Of a DNA stretch of 7,548 nucleotides, positions 1-6,000 are shown one piece after another; the first letter of the stretch is position 1, and the number at the start of each line of letters is the position of its first letter. Where the stretch lies: assembly GCA_902465215.1 (NCBI GenBank), contig CABQMM010000058.1:1-7548 (forward strand). Direction: 5' to 3'. A program made the position numbers and the translations under genes. A model generated the notes under the pieces. It saw nothing but the letters and a program-made list of their open reading frames with translations. It was not told the origin of the DNA and did not search any database. The DNA is from an uncultured Bacillota bacterium (GTDB lineage Bacteria > Bacillota > Clostridia > Peptostreptococcales > Anaerovoracaceae).

Positions 1-592
1 CCCCCGCAAGCATGGTAGCCTCGTAATCGTTTAAATTAATAGGGTCTTTGCCGTAATATCCATGCGAAGCGTCGTACACATTATAATAGCCTGAACCGAA
101 GTAAATCGAATTGACATAAAGCTCGAAAATCGTTTTCTTCTCACAAAGCTTTTCAAGTGTCTTTGATACGAAAATCTCTGCAACCTTTCGGCTGAACTTC
201 TTTTCCTGTGTAAAGTACCAGTTCTTCGCAAGCTGCTGTGTAATCGTGCTGCCGCCCTCAATCAGCCTTCCCGCTTCTATATTATGCCAGGCAGCTCTGG
301 CAGTCGCCAGAAGGTCGAAGCCGTGATGCTTGAAAAAACGACGATCCTCCGCGGAAATAACCGCGTCTATATACCTTTGCGGGAGCTCATCAAAGGTCGT
401 ATAATGCTCCTGCTGCTGAATTTCTTCAACCTTTTGCGATACGGGCGTCTCGCTGACCGCCTCTTTATAAAGCTGATAACCGCTCCTTATTACAACCGCC
501 GATACTGCCGCCGCAAAAATTACAAGAACAACCAGAAAGGTCTCCAGATATTTTTTAAATTTGCTTTTTTTCTTTTTCCCCTTATTTCTCAA
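1..592 (-). CDS. GT51 peptidoglycan glycosyltransferase, N-terminal part (runs off the left edge)
   Basis: This is the first 197 codons of a membrane-anchored glycosyltransferase that polymerises lipid II into glycan strands on the outer face of the cytoplasmic membrane. A very basic cytoplasmic tail (about residues 2-14, mostly Lys) is followed by one membrane segment (about 16-35) and then the GT51 domain. Visible family motifs are ISAEDRRFFKHHG (79-91, with E82 as the expected catalytic Glu), GGSTITQQLAKN (113-124), RKVAEIF (135-141, with E139 as the expected second acidic residue) and IFELYVNSIYFG (155-166). The frame is open without interruption to base 1. The start is taken as TTG at 592, because an in-frame TAG lies upstream, the nearby ATG at 600 is out of frame, and a G-rich ribosome binding site sits 8 bases before TTG. 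The C-terminus is missing, so a short monofunctional transglycosylase cannot be told from a bifunctional class A penicillin-binding protein. It has its own putative promoter and is separated from lysO by a terminator. Confidence 0.9.
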   Translation of the reverse strand, partial: MRNKGKKKKSKFKKYLETFLVVLVIFAAAVSAVVIRSGYQLYKEAVSETPVSQKVEEIQQQEHYTTFDELPQRYIDAVISAEDRRFFKHHGFDLLATARAAWHNIEAGRLIEGGSTITQQLAKNWYFTQEKKFSRKVAEIFVSKTLEKLCEKKTIFELYVNSIYFGSGYYNVYDASHGYYGKDPINLNDYEATMLAG

Positions 593-600
593 AATCTCAT

Positions 601-606
601 CCCCCC
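601..606 (-). promoter_or_regulatory. G-rich ribosome binding site deciding the TTG start of the GT51 gene
   Basis: A run of six G on the minus strand lies 8 bases before TTG 592. It directly abuts the out-of-frame ATG at 600, so it is too close to serve that ATG. This spacing is the main argument for TTG as the start codon. The run is not a perfect AGGAGG, so the call is moderate. Confidence 0.5.
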
Positions 607-618
607 ATCTGCCTCTCT

Positions 619-629
619 ATTCTACCATA
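619..629 (-). promoter_or_regulatory. Putative extended -10 promoter of the GT51 gene
   Basis: The minus strand reads TATGGTAGAAT. This matches the TRTGn extended -10 pattern of Gram-positive bacteria followed by a 5/6 match to TATAAT (-10 box at 619-624). No convincing -35 box is seen at 16-18 bases, which is tolerated for extended -10 promoters. Transcription would begin near 612, giving a leader of about 20 bases before TTG 592. It lies just downstream of the lysO terminator, where a promoter is expected. Confidence 0.5.
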
Positions 630-660
630 CGCACCCCTGCTTTGAAAGACCTCTTTCCTT

Positions 661-701
661 ACAAAAGAAACCCAAACCTTACATTTTCGTAAGGATTCGG
701 G
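661..701 (-). terminator. Rho-independent terminator after lysO
   Basis: On the minus strand, CCCGAATCCTTAC (701-689) pairs with GTAAGGTTTGGG (682-671). This gives a 12-bp stem with one G-T pair and one bulged T around a 6-base loop. The tail TTTCTTTTGT (670-661) is T-rich. The hairpin begins about 50 bases after the lysO stop codon and ends the phosphoribosyltransferase-lysO unit before the promoter of the GT51 gene. Confidence 0.88.
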
Positions 702-753
702 CTCTAGTCCGTCAATATTCTTTCAGCTTTCTTAAGAGTGAAATTTTCTGCGT

Positions 754-1761
754 TTACCCGAAGAGCGAAACTCCGATAGGAAGCAAAAAAGGTACTGCCA
801 GTGTCGTAATTGTTCCGCTGATCAGTGCTACCAGTCCAAGTTCCGGTCCGACCGCTTTGCTCACCGGTATCAGCATCGTGTCCATGCAGCCGCCTGCTCC
901 TGATGCAATCGCACTGCCTTTGCTGATTTTTACCAGAAGCGGAAGCAATGCAACCGTGAATACATCGCGGGAGACATTGACAATGAAGCCATAAACACCT
1001 GCTTCAATGCCGTACGCCTCGGTTAAAAATGCGCCCGTAAGACTGTAATATCCCATGCCGCTCGCCGATAAAACCGACCAGTTCAGGGGCACATGAAGCA
1101 AAAGTCCTCCGAAAAAACCGCCAAGCAAGCACCCAATAAAGATTGAAAGCGGCAGGAATAGAATCCGAAGCCCCAACCTGCGTATGTATACAAAAACGCT
1201 TTTATTCGATGCCAGCATTACGCCTGCGCCCGTATAAAGAAAAATCAGCGATATGGTCAGTGCCGTATCCAGCCACTCGTTTTCACCTTTTGGTACTAAA
1301 AAATAGCCTGCAAGAATTCCGATTGCAATAAACGCGGGCATTGCAACGAGAAGGACAGGAAATCCCCCCTTCTCTGCCTCTTCCTGCGGCTGCGGCTTCA
1401 ACTCAGCCGCAATCGTCTCAGAAGTCTGTCCGGCTGTTCCGTCAGCCCTTTCTGCCTCCCGCTCGGCCAAAAGTCTAAGACGAATTTTTTCGAGCGGCAT
1501 AACCGTCTTTTCGCAGAGAACTGTCAGCCCGACGCTGCAAAAAATCGCCGCAAGCGAAATCAAAAGGCATTTCAGACCGATGCTTCCGAGATTCTTCATA
1601 ACCGTATCGGAAAGCCCGATATTCAGTCCGATTACTGTCATCAGGACAAACAACGCAGCATTCATAAGAAAGTCGGATGCTTTCAATGCGCGTGAAGGGA
1701 GTCCTCTCCAGTTGATAACTGCGCCTAATGTAATGCAGATAAAAGGTATATACAAAAACAT
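754..1761 (-). CDS. lysO: LysO family (DUF340) membrane exporter, two-part protein with a hydrophilic linker
   Basis: This is a 335-residue multi-spanning inner-membrane protein of the LysO/YbjE family, whose studied E. coli member exports L-lysine. The N-terminal part (about 1-90) has roughly three hydrophobic segments. The larger C-terminal part (about 134-335) carries the family's best conserved stretches: GMGYYSLTGAFLTE (235-248), NVSRDVF (262-268), GGCMDTM (290-296) and VGPELGLVALISG (304-316). Between them lies a charged, Glu/Gln-rich segment (about 91-133) that is probably cytoplasmic. In many Bacillota, as far as I recall, the two parts are separate genes; here they are one continuous frame. 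The ATG is 5 bases after the upstream phosphoribosyltransferase stop and has only a weak ribosome binding site, suggesting translational coupling. Family membership is clear. Lysine as the substrate is inferred from the family, and the purine-related neighbour leaves room for another substrate. Confidence 0.88.
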   Translation of the reverse strand: MFLYIPFICITLGAVINWRGLPSRALKASDFLMNAALFVLMTVIGLNIGLSDTVMKNLGSIGLKCLLISLAAIFCSVGLTVLCEKTVMPLEKIRLRLLAEREAERADGTAGQTSETIAAELKPQPQEEAEKGGFPVLLVAMPAFIAIGILAGYFLVPKGENEWLDTALTISLIFLYTGAGVMLASNKSVFVYIRRLGLRILFLPLSIFIGCLLGGFFGGLLLHVPLNWSVLSASGMGYYSLTGAFLTEAYGIEAGVYGFIVNVSRDVFTVALLPLLVKISKGSAIASGAGGCMDTMLIPVSKAVGPELGLVALISGTITTLAVPFLLPIGVSLFG

Positions 1762-1766
1762 AAATC

Positions 1767-2321
1767 TTATTCTTTCACGCTTCCGTCCGGATTAAATACC
1801 GGAAGTTTTTCAAGGAAAATAATATCATCCCTGTCAGCCGCAGCACCTTCTGCCAAAACCGCCATCTTTCCGATGATATTTCCGCCTGCTCTTTCTACGA
1901 GATTTTCAATCGAACGAAGAGACTCACCCGTACTGATTACATCGTCAACGATAAGGACTCTCTTTCCTTTAATCAGGTCGATTTCCTTCTGTCCGATGCA
2001 TAAAGTCTGGATGTGATCTGTCGTAATCGAATCAACTTCCGTTGTAATGATATTGTCCATGTAGATTTTCGGTCCTTTTCTTGCCACTACATAGTCATTT
2101 ACGCCCGCCTGTCTTGCCATCTCATAGATTAGAGGAATGCTCTTTGCCTCTGCAGTCACCATGATGTCAAACTTCGGAGCTTTTTTCAGCAGTTCTCTTG
2201 CCGAAGCCACCGTGATTTCCACATCACTGAACATAATAAACGCGCCGATATATAAATCGTCCGTAACTTTAAATAAAGGCAGCTGCCTCTTCAAACCCGC
2301 TATGGTCATTTCATAAAACAT
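1767..2321 (-). CDS. PRPP-dependent phosphoribosyltransferase, purine (adenine/xanthine) type
   Basis: This 184-residue cytosolic type I phosphoribosyltransferase would join a nucleobase to PRPP, giving a nucleoside monophosphate and pyrophosphate. The PRPP-binding signature is plain: RVLIVDDVISTGESL (121-135), with the acidic pair D126-D127 and the TG loop. VTAEAKSIPL (55-64) fits the pyrophosphate-loop region. The segment around 81-101 (ARKGPK through TTEVDSIT) matches the flexible loop seen in adenine and xanthine phosphoribosyltransferases. The length is normal for that group. The start is ATG 2321, with AAGGA 8 bases upstream; ATG 2309 is a less likely alternative. It is the first gene after its own promoter and lies next to a purine permease operon, which supports a purine salvage role. 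I cannot decide between adenine, xanthine and another base. It could also be a regulatory relative without salvage activity. Confidence 0.85.
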   Translation of the reverse strand: MFYEMTIAGLKRQLPLFKVTDDLYIGAFIMFSDVEITVASARELLKKAPKFDIMVTAEAKSIPLIYEMARQAGVNDYVVARKGPKIYMDNIITTEVDSITTDHIQTLCIGQKEIDLIKGKRVLIVDDVISTGESLRSIENLVERAGGNIIGKMAVLAEGAAADRDDIIFLEKLPVFNPDGSVKE

Positions 2322-2354
2322 ATGCGTCTTCCTTTCTGTATCTGTTCTTTTTTC

Positions 2355-2383
2355 ATTATATACTTTCTTTCAATAAATTTCAA
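2355..2383 (-). promoter_or_regulatory. SigA-type promoter of the phosphoribosyltransferase-lysO unit
   Basis: The minus strand carries TTGAAA (2383-2378), a 17-base spacer and a perfect TATAAT (2360-2355). Transcription would begin near 2348, leaving a leader of about 27 bases that holds the AAGGA ribosome binding site. That leader is too short for a riboswitch. The -35 box falls within the T-rich tail of the upstream permease's terminator. Confidence 0.85.
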
Positions 2384-2415
2384 CAAGAAACAGGCACCCC
2401 AAAGGAAGCGCCTGT
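2381..2415 (-). terminator. Likely intrinsic terminator of the purine-uptake operon
   Basis: On the minus strand, ACAGGCGC (2415-2408) pairs with GTGCCTGT (2397-2390), 8 bp including one G-T pair, around a 10-base loop. The following TTCTTGTTG (2389-2381) is T-rich but not a clean T run, so efficiency is uncertain. It lies about 65 bases after the NCS2 permease stop and just before the next gene's promoter, as expected for the operon end. Confidence 0.6.
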
Positions 2416-2422
2416 CTCTCGC

Positions 2423-2447
2423 GGAGCCCGGCAAAATTCCGGATTCC
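2423..2447 (-). other. Second hairpin in the 3' untranslated region of the NCS2 permease
   Basis: On the minus strand, GGAATCCGG (2447-2439) pairs with CCGGGCTCC (2431-2423) with one mismatch and one G-T pair, around a 7-base loop. No T tract follows it, so it is not itself a terminator. It sits 7 bases before the terminator hairpin and could protect the mRNA 3' end. Confidence 0.45.
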
Positions 2448-2480
2448 ATTTGGTAATATATTGTTTTCAAAGAGAAATTG

Positions 2481-3887
2481 CTACATTGTGATGAAGATGA
2501 ACTTCAGGCAGAACAGCAATCCTATGATTGCAACCATGATGTCCTTCTTCTCGAATTTTCCTGTGAAAATAGCGATTAAAGTGTATGCGATGGAACCGAT
2601 TCCGATGCCGTTCGCGATGGAGTATGTAAGCGGCATCATAATCAGTGTCAGGAATGCAGGAGCTGCAGACTTTAAGTCTGTCATGTCTACATTCTTGAAG
2701 TTTCCGAGCATCAGAACGCCTACATAAATCAGTGCCGGAGCTGTCGCGCAAGCAGGAACAATGCTTGCAAGCGGTGTCAGGAACAGACATACGAAGAAAC
2801 AGCATGCAACAACGAGGGATGTCAGACCGGTTCTTCCGCCTGCGGCAACGCCGGATGCGGATTCAACGAAGGTTGTACATGTGGAAGTTCCAAGAACTGC
2901 ACCGGAAACCGTTGCGATGGAGTCACATGCCATGCACTGGTCAAGGTTAATCGGGTCACCGTTTTCATCCATAAGGTCAGCCTGTGCAGCCGTTCCGTAC
3001 AGTGTTCCGATTGTATCGAACATGTCAACCAGGCAGAATGTGATGATGTACATGATTGCACTGAATACGCCGCCTACAAACTGCGGGCTGAATGCGTGTG
3101 CCCATGAAGAAGCCTTAAATACGCCTACCACACCAATCTGTGTGAAATCTTTGAAGGACTGTCCAATCTGCGTAACATCGAAAGAAGGCGCTGTGCCGCT
3201 CAATATATAGTAAAGAACTGCGGTCGCGATGATTCCCAGCAAAACATTTCCCTTCACATTGAGTTTTCCTAAGATAACGATAATCAGGAAGCCCACTAAT
3301 GCCAGAAGTGCCGGAAGAACAGTTGCAATTCCGCCTTCGCCGTTAATCGCTCCGTGAATGTCAACAAACTGCGTTAATGTGTACTGGTTTGCCTGGATGA
3401 TTCCAACGTTCTGGAATCCGATATAAGTGATGAAAAGGCCAATACCTGCAGGAATGGCTTTTTTCAAACATTCAGGCATTGCTTTTGCGATGTACTGTCT
3501 TGCGCCTGTCACGGAAAGTACGAGGAAGATGAGCCCGGAAATCAAAATGATAACCAAACCTGCCTGATAACCCTGTACACAGTCTCCACCGGAAATAACC
3601 TGCGGAAGGATGAAGCTTACGAAGAAGAAAGAGTTAAGTCCCATGCCGCAAGCCTGTGCAAAAGGCATTTTCGCATAGAATGCCATCAGTAAAGTACCGA
3701 TTGTAGCGGCTAAAATTGAAGCTACATAAACAGCGTTCCAAATTTCAGTCAGTCCTTCTGTGAAGCCCGTAACCTGATTCGGATTTACAAAGATAATATA
3801 AGCCATTGCAAAGAAAGTGGTAAAGCCTGCGATAATTTCAGTCTTCACCGTTGAGCCATGCTCGGTGATTTTGAAAAATTTGTCCAT
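2481..3887 (-). CDS. NCS2 family purine nucleobase permease (AzgA/PbuG-like)
   Basis: This 468-residue polytopic membrane protein would import purine bases (guanine, hypoxanthine or adenine) with protons. The N-terminus MDKFFKITEHGSTVKTEIIAG is typical of the AzgA/PbuG branch. Family motifs follow in the expected order: MAYIIFVNP (28-36), QACGMGLNSFF (78-88), VDMFDTIGTL (287-296), a Gly-rich substrate-site stretch (333-357: GTST, then E342 within VESASGV, then AAGGRTGLTS) and PLTYSIANGIGIG (419-431). Length and hydrophobicity are normal. An upstream TTG at 3911 would add eight polar residues, but the GAGAGGA ribosome binding site lies inside that extension, 9 bases before ATG 3887, which decides the start. 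It follows the ABC permease genes after 56 bases with no terminator between, so it is probably the last gene of that operon. The exact base preference cannot be read from the sequence. Confidence 0.93.
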   Translation of the reverse strand: MDKFFKITEHGSTVKTEIIAGFTTFFAMAYIIFVNPNQVTGFTEGLTEIWNAVYVASILAATIGTLLMAFYAKMPFAQACGMGLNSFFFVSFILPQVISGGDCVQGYQAGLVIILISGLIFLVLSVTGARQYIAKAMPECLKKAIPAGIGLFITYIGFQNVGIIQANQYTLTQFVDIHGAINGEGGIATVLPALLALVGFLIIVILGKLNVKGNVLLGIIATAVLYYILSGTAPSFDVTQIGQSFKDFTQIGVVGVFKASSWAHAFSPQFVGGVFSAIMYIITFCLVDMFDTIGTLYGTAAQADLMDENGDPINLDQCMACDSIATVSGAVLGTSTCTTFVESASGVAAGGRTGLTSLVVACCFFVCLFLTPLASIVPACATAPALIYVGVLMLGNFKNVDMTDLKSAAPAFLTLIMMPLTYSIANGIGIGSIAYTLIAIFTGKFEKKDIMVAIIGLLFCLKFIFITM

Positions 3888-3896
3888 TGTATTGTG

Positions 3897-3903
3897 TCCT
3901 CTC
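3897..3903 (-). promoter_or_regulatory. Ribosome binding site deciding the NCS2 permease start
   Basis: GAGAGGA on the minus strand ends 9 bases before ATG 3887. It lies within the frame extension that would begin at TTG 3911, so it argues for the shorter protein, whose N-terminus also agrees with the family. Confidence 0.8.
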
Positions 3904-3943
3904 TTATTCAAATTCTTTTGTCATATTAACTGCTGTATTGAAA

Positions 3944-4918
3944 CTACCGCTCTTCACGGAAGTAATTCAAGCCTAAGTGCTGAGGGGGCTGGTCCTCTCT
4001 TCTCTGTCTCATGGAAACGATAATCAGTACGATTGCCGTTACTATGTACGGTACGACCTTGTAAATCTGCGTTGGCAGGAACGGAATCGGAAGACGAAGG
4101 TAAAGAATCAAAAGTCCTCCGAACAAAATCGAACCCCAAAGCGCGTTCAGCGGTTTCCACAGGCAGAAGATTACGAGTGCTACCGCAACCCATCCTTCGC
4201 CGGATAGTCCGCTGTGGTTCCACACACTGCCTGCAATCGTCATCGTGTAGACCATTCCGCCCACTGCGGAAATCCCTCCGCCGATAACCGTCGCCAGATA
4301 TCTGTATTTTGTAACATTGATTCCCGCAGCATCGGCCGTTGCCGGTGATTCGCCCACCGCACAAAGGCTCAGCCCTGACCTCGTTTTGCTCATGAAATAC
4401 GCCATTGCGATTGCAATCGCAAATCCAAGATATACAAAGAAATTATAGCTGAACAGGATTGGTCCGATAACCGGAATCTTCTGTAAAAACTCCGGAAGTA
4501 TCGGGTTTGCAAATGCATCCTTGAGTGCATTGCTTACGGTAACATTGCCGCCGACTTTGATTCTCATCAGTTCGCCGACGCCGGTTCCGAAAATCGTAAG
4601 TGCAAGGCCGGTTACATTTTGATTTGCTCTCAATGTAATCGTCAAGAAGCTGAAAATCAGGGAGCCTATAACTCCGGCTGCAAACGATGTAAGCAGTGCA
4701 ATGATCACAGCAACAGAACCGATTGCATTGTCACCTGCAGCCTGTCCGTACAGGAACGCACCGCAAAGGCCGAACGCTCCGCCCATGAACATGAGGCCTT
4801 CCACTCCGAGGTTGAGGTTTCCGGATTTTTCCGTCAGGATTTCTCCGGATGTACCGAACAGCAGCGGTGTGCCGTTCAAAACAGCTGCTCTTATCAAGCC
4901 GATAATATTAAAGTCCAT
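3944..4918 (-). CDS. Nucleoside-type ABC importer, permease subunit 2 (NupQ/YufQ-like)
   Basis: This 324-residue membrane subunit belongs to the BPD_transp_2 type permeases found in BMP-family nucleoside importers. It would pair with the permease encoded just upstream to form the translocation channel. Visible family features are EKSGNLNLGVEGLMFMGG (30-47), the ATPase-contacting cytoplasmic loop TRSGLSLCAVGE through DAAGINV (179-202), and GEGWVAVALVIFCLWKP (240-256), with about eight to ten hydrophobic segments and a charged, hydrophilic C-terminal tail from about 303. The start is ATG 4918. GTG 4924 would add two codons, but it lies within the AAGGAGGTG ribosome binding site itself, whereas ATG is 7 bases from GGAGG. 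The A of ATG is the last base of the upstream TGA, so the two permeases are translationally coupled. Nucleoside specificity is inferred from the family and the purine-related neighbours. Confidence 0.92.
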   Translation of the reverse strand: MDFNIIGLIRAAVLNGTPLLFGTSGEILTEKSGNLNLGVEGLMFMGGAFGLCGAFLYGQAAGDNAIGSVAVIIALLTSFAAGVIGSLIFSFLTITLRANQNVTGLALTIFGTGVGELMRIKVGGNVTVSNALKDAFANPILPEFLQKIPVIGPILFSYNFFVYLGFAIAIAMAYFMSKTRSGLSLCAVGESPATADAAGINVTKYRYLATVIGGGISAVGGMVYTMTIAGSVWNHSGLSGEGWVAVALVIFCLWKPLNALWGSILFGGLLILYLRLPIPFLPTQIYKVVPYIVTAIVLIIVSMRQRREDQPPQHLGLNYFREER

Positions 4919-6000
4919 CAGCACACCTCCTTCTCGCTGCGATCGCGAAGAATCAATTTATAATTTATGAAGAATTCGCAGGCAAGCATGCAAAGCAGGA
5001 TAATTCCGGTAATAATGTCGGAAATCGACGCCGGAACACGCAGGCTCGTCTGAAGTCCGCTCGCTCCTTTGTCCAGAACCGCAAGCAGCAGTGAGATTGC
5101 AATCATTGCAAACGGGTTGAACTGCGCCAGCCATGCGACAACGATTGCCGTAAAGCCTACGCCGCCTGCTACATCCGCGTACAGCGTCATATTTGCGCCG
5201 GAGCAGACCATGAAGCCTACCAGTCCGCAGATAGCGCCCGAAAGGCATGCAGTCCGCATCGTCACTTTGGTAACATTCATTCCTGCGTATCTTGCTGTAT
5301 TTTCCGATTCGCCCAAAACAGCAATTTCATAGCCGTGTTTGGTGTAGTTCATGTATACAAACATAAATGCGGTCAGCAGCAGAACCAGAATCCATCCGCA
5401 GTGAATGCCGAAAACCTTTGGAAGCACTGCCGCCTGGTCAAACAGCGGAATAATCTGGGAGCCTGGTTTCCCCTCCCAAGGTCCGCCCTGCAGCCAGCCT
5501 ACAATACCGATTGCAATGTAGTTCATCATCAGGGTGAACAGGGTTTCGTTCGTTCCCCAGCGAGCCTTGAAAGCCGCCGGAATTCCCGCCCAAATCGCGC
5601 CGAATACCATGGAGAAGATTCCCATGAGAAGCAGCAGAATCGGGGACGGAATGGATGTCGCAAAGTTCAGTGCGAAAAAGCTTGCCGCTACCGCGCCCAT
5701 CGTAATCTGACCTTCGCCGCCGATATTCCAAAACCGCATTGCGAAGCAAGGCGCGAGTGCAAGCGCTGTTCCTAAAAGCGGAACTGCAATCTTGACTACC
5801 TGCTTGAGGCCGGTGCTCTTTCCGAGCGAGCTTGTCAGTATCGTGCCGTAAGCTGTAAACGGATTCGCCCCTGCAATCAGGAAGATTACACCACCTAGGA
5901 TAATCGCAATTGCAAATGCTGCTGCGCGAATCATCCAGATCTTTGCTTTTGGCATATCCTCTCTCTTGGCAAGTCTAATCAAAGGAGTTTTTTCATTCAT
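4918..6000 (-). CDS. Nucleoside-type ABC importer, permease subunit 1 (NupP/YufP-like)
   Basis: This 360-residue inner-membrane subunit forms a channel half with the downstream permease. A charged cytoplasmic N-terminus (1-20) precedes the first membrane segment (about 24-43). Family landmarks are FWNIGGEGQ (90-98), NETLFTLMMNYIA (151-163), and the ATPase-coupling loop GYEIAVLGESENTARYAGMN (223-242). FTAIVVAWLAQFNP (283-296) and a membrane segment near 328-346 follow. The size is typical of the larger, first-encoded permease in this family. The start is ATG 6000, immediately after the TAA of the ATPase gene with no gap; AAAGGAGG inside the ATPase 3' end lies 8 bases upstream. Its last codons contain the ribosome binding site for the next gene. 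This arrangement suggests balanced synthesis of the importer subunits. Substrate assignment is by family and context. Confidence 0.93.
   Translation of the reverse strand: MNEKTPLIRLAKREDMPKAKIWMIRAAAFAIAIILGGVIFLIAGANPFTAYGTILTSSLGKSTGLKQVVKIAVPLLGTALALAPCFAMRFWNIGGEGQITMGAVAASFFALNFATSIPSPILLLLMGIFSMVFGAIWAGIPAAFKARWGTNETLFTLMMNYIAIGIVGWLQGGPWEGKPGSQIIPLFDQAAVLPKVFGIHCGWILVLLLTAFMFVYMNYTKHGYEIAVLGESENTARYAGMNVTKVTMRTACLSGAICGLVGFMVCSGANMTLYADVAGGVGFTAIVVAWLAQFNPFAMIAISLLLAVLDKGASGLQTSLRVPASISDIITGIILLCMLACEFFINYKLILRDRSEKEVC
4924..4932 (-). promoter_or_regulatory. Near-perfect ribosome binding site deciding the start of permease subunit 2
   Basis: AAGGAGGTG on the minus strand, within the last codons of the upstream permease, is strongly complementary to the 16S rRNA 3' end. 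It excludes GTG 4924 as start and supports ATG 4918, 7 bases after GGAGG. Confidence 0.85.

Noticed and set aside
1..261. Minus-strand open frame of 76 codons at 31-261
   Set aside because: It is out of frame with the continuous GT51 reading frame, whose catalytic motifs cover the same bases.
284..994. Plus-strand open frame of 236 codons
   Set aside because: It runs antisense across the glycosyltransferase start, the lysO terminator and the lysO 3' end. It has no recognisable domain and is a shadow frame.
1762..1766. Possible lysine riboswitch before lysO
   Set aside because: Only 5 bases separate lysO from the upstream gene, so there is no room for one.
2322..2480. Possible purine riboswitch before the phosphoribosyltransferase
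   Set aside because: The leader after the predicted start site is only about 27 bases. The hairpins upstream do not form the three-way junction or conserved core of a purine riboswitch.
2761..3210. Plus-strand open frame of 149 codons antisense to the NCS2 permease
   Set aside because: It overlaps a gene with clear family motifs and shows no domain or convincing start context of its own.
3888..3943. Possible promoter (TAATAT) between permease subunit 2 and the NCS2 permease
   Set aside because: No acceptable -35 box is found at 16-18 bases, and the sequence is just AT-rich. Operon continuity is the simpler reading.
3954..4364. Minus-strand open frame of 136 codons in another frame of permease subunit 2
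   Set aside because: It is wholly inside a well-supported membrane protein gene, and its product is Arg/Cys-rich with no family resemblance.
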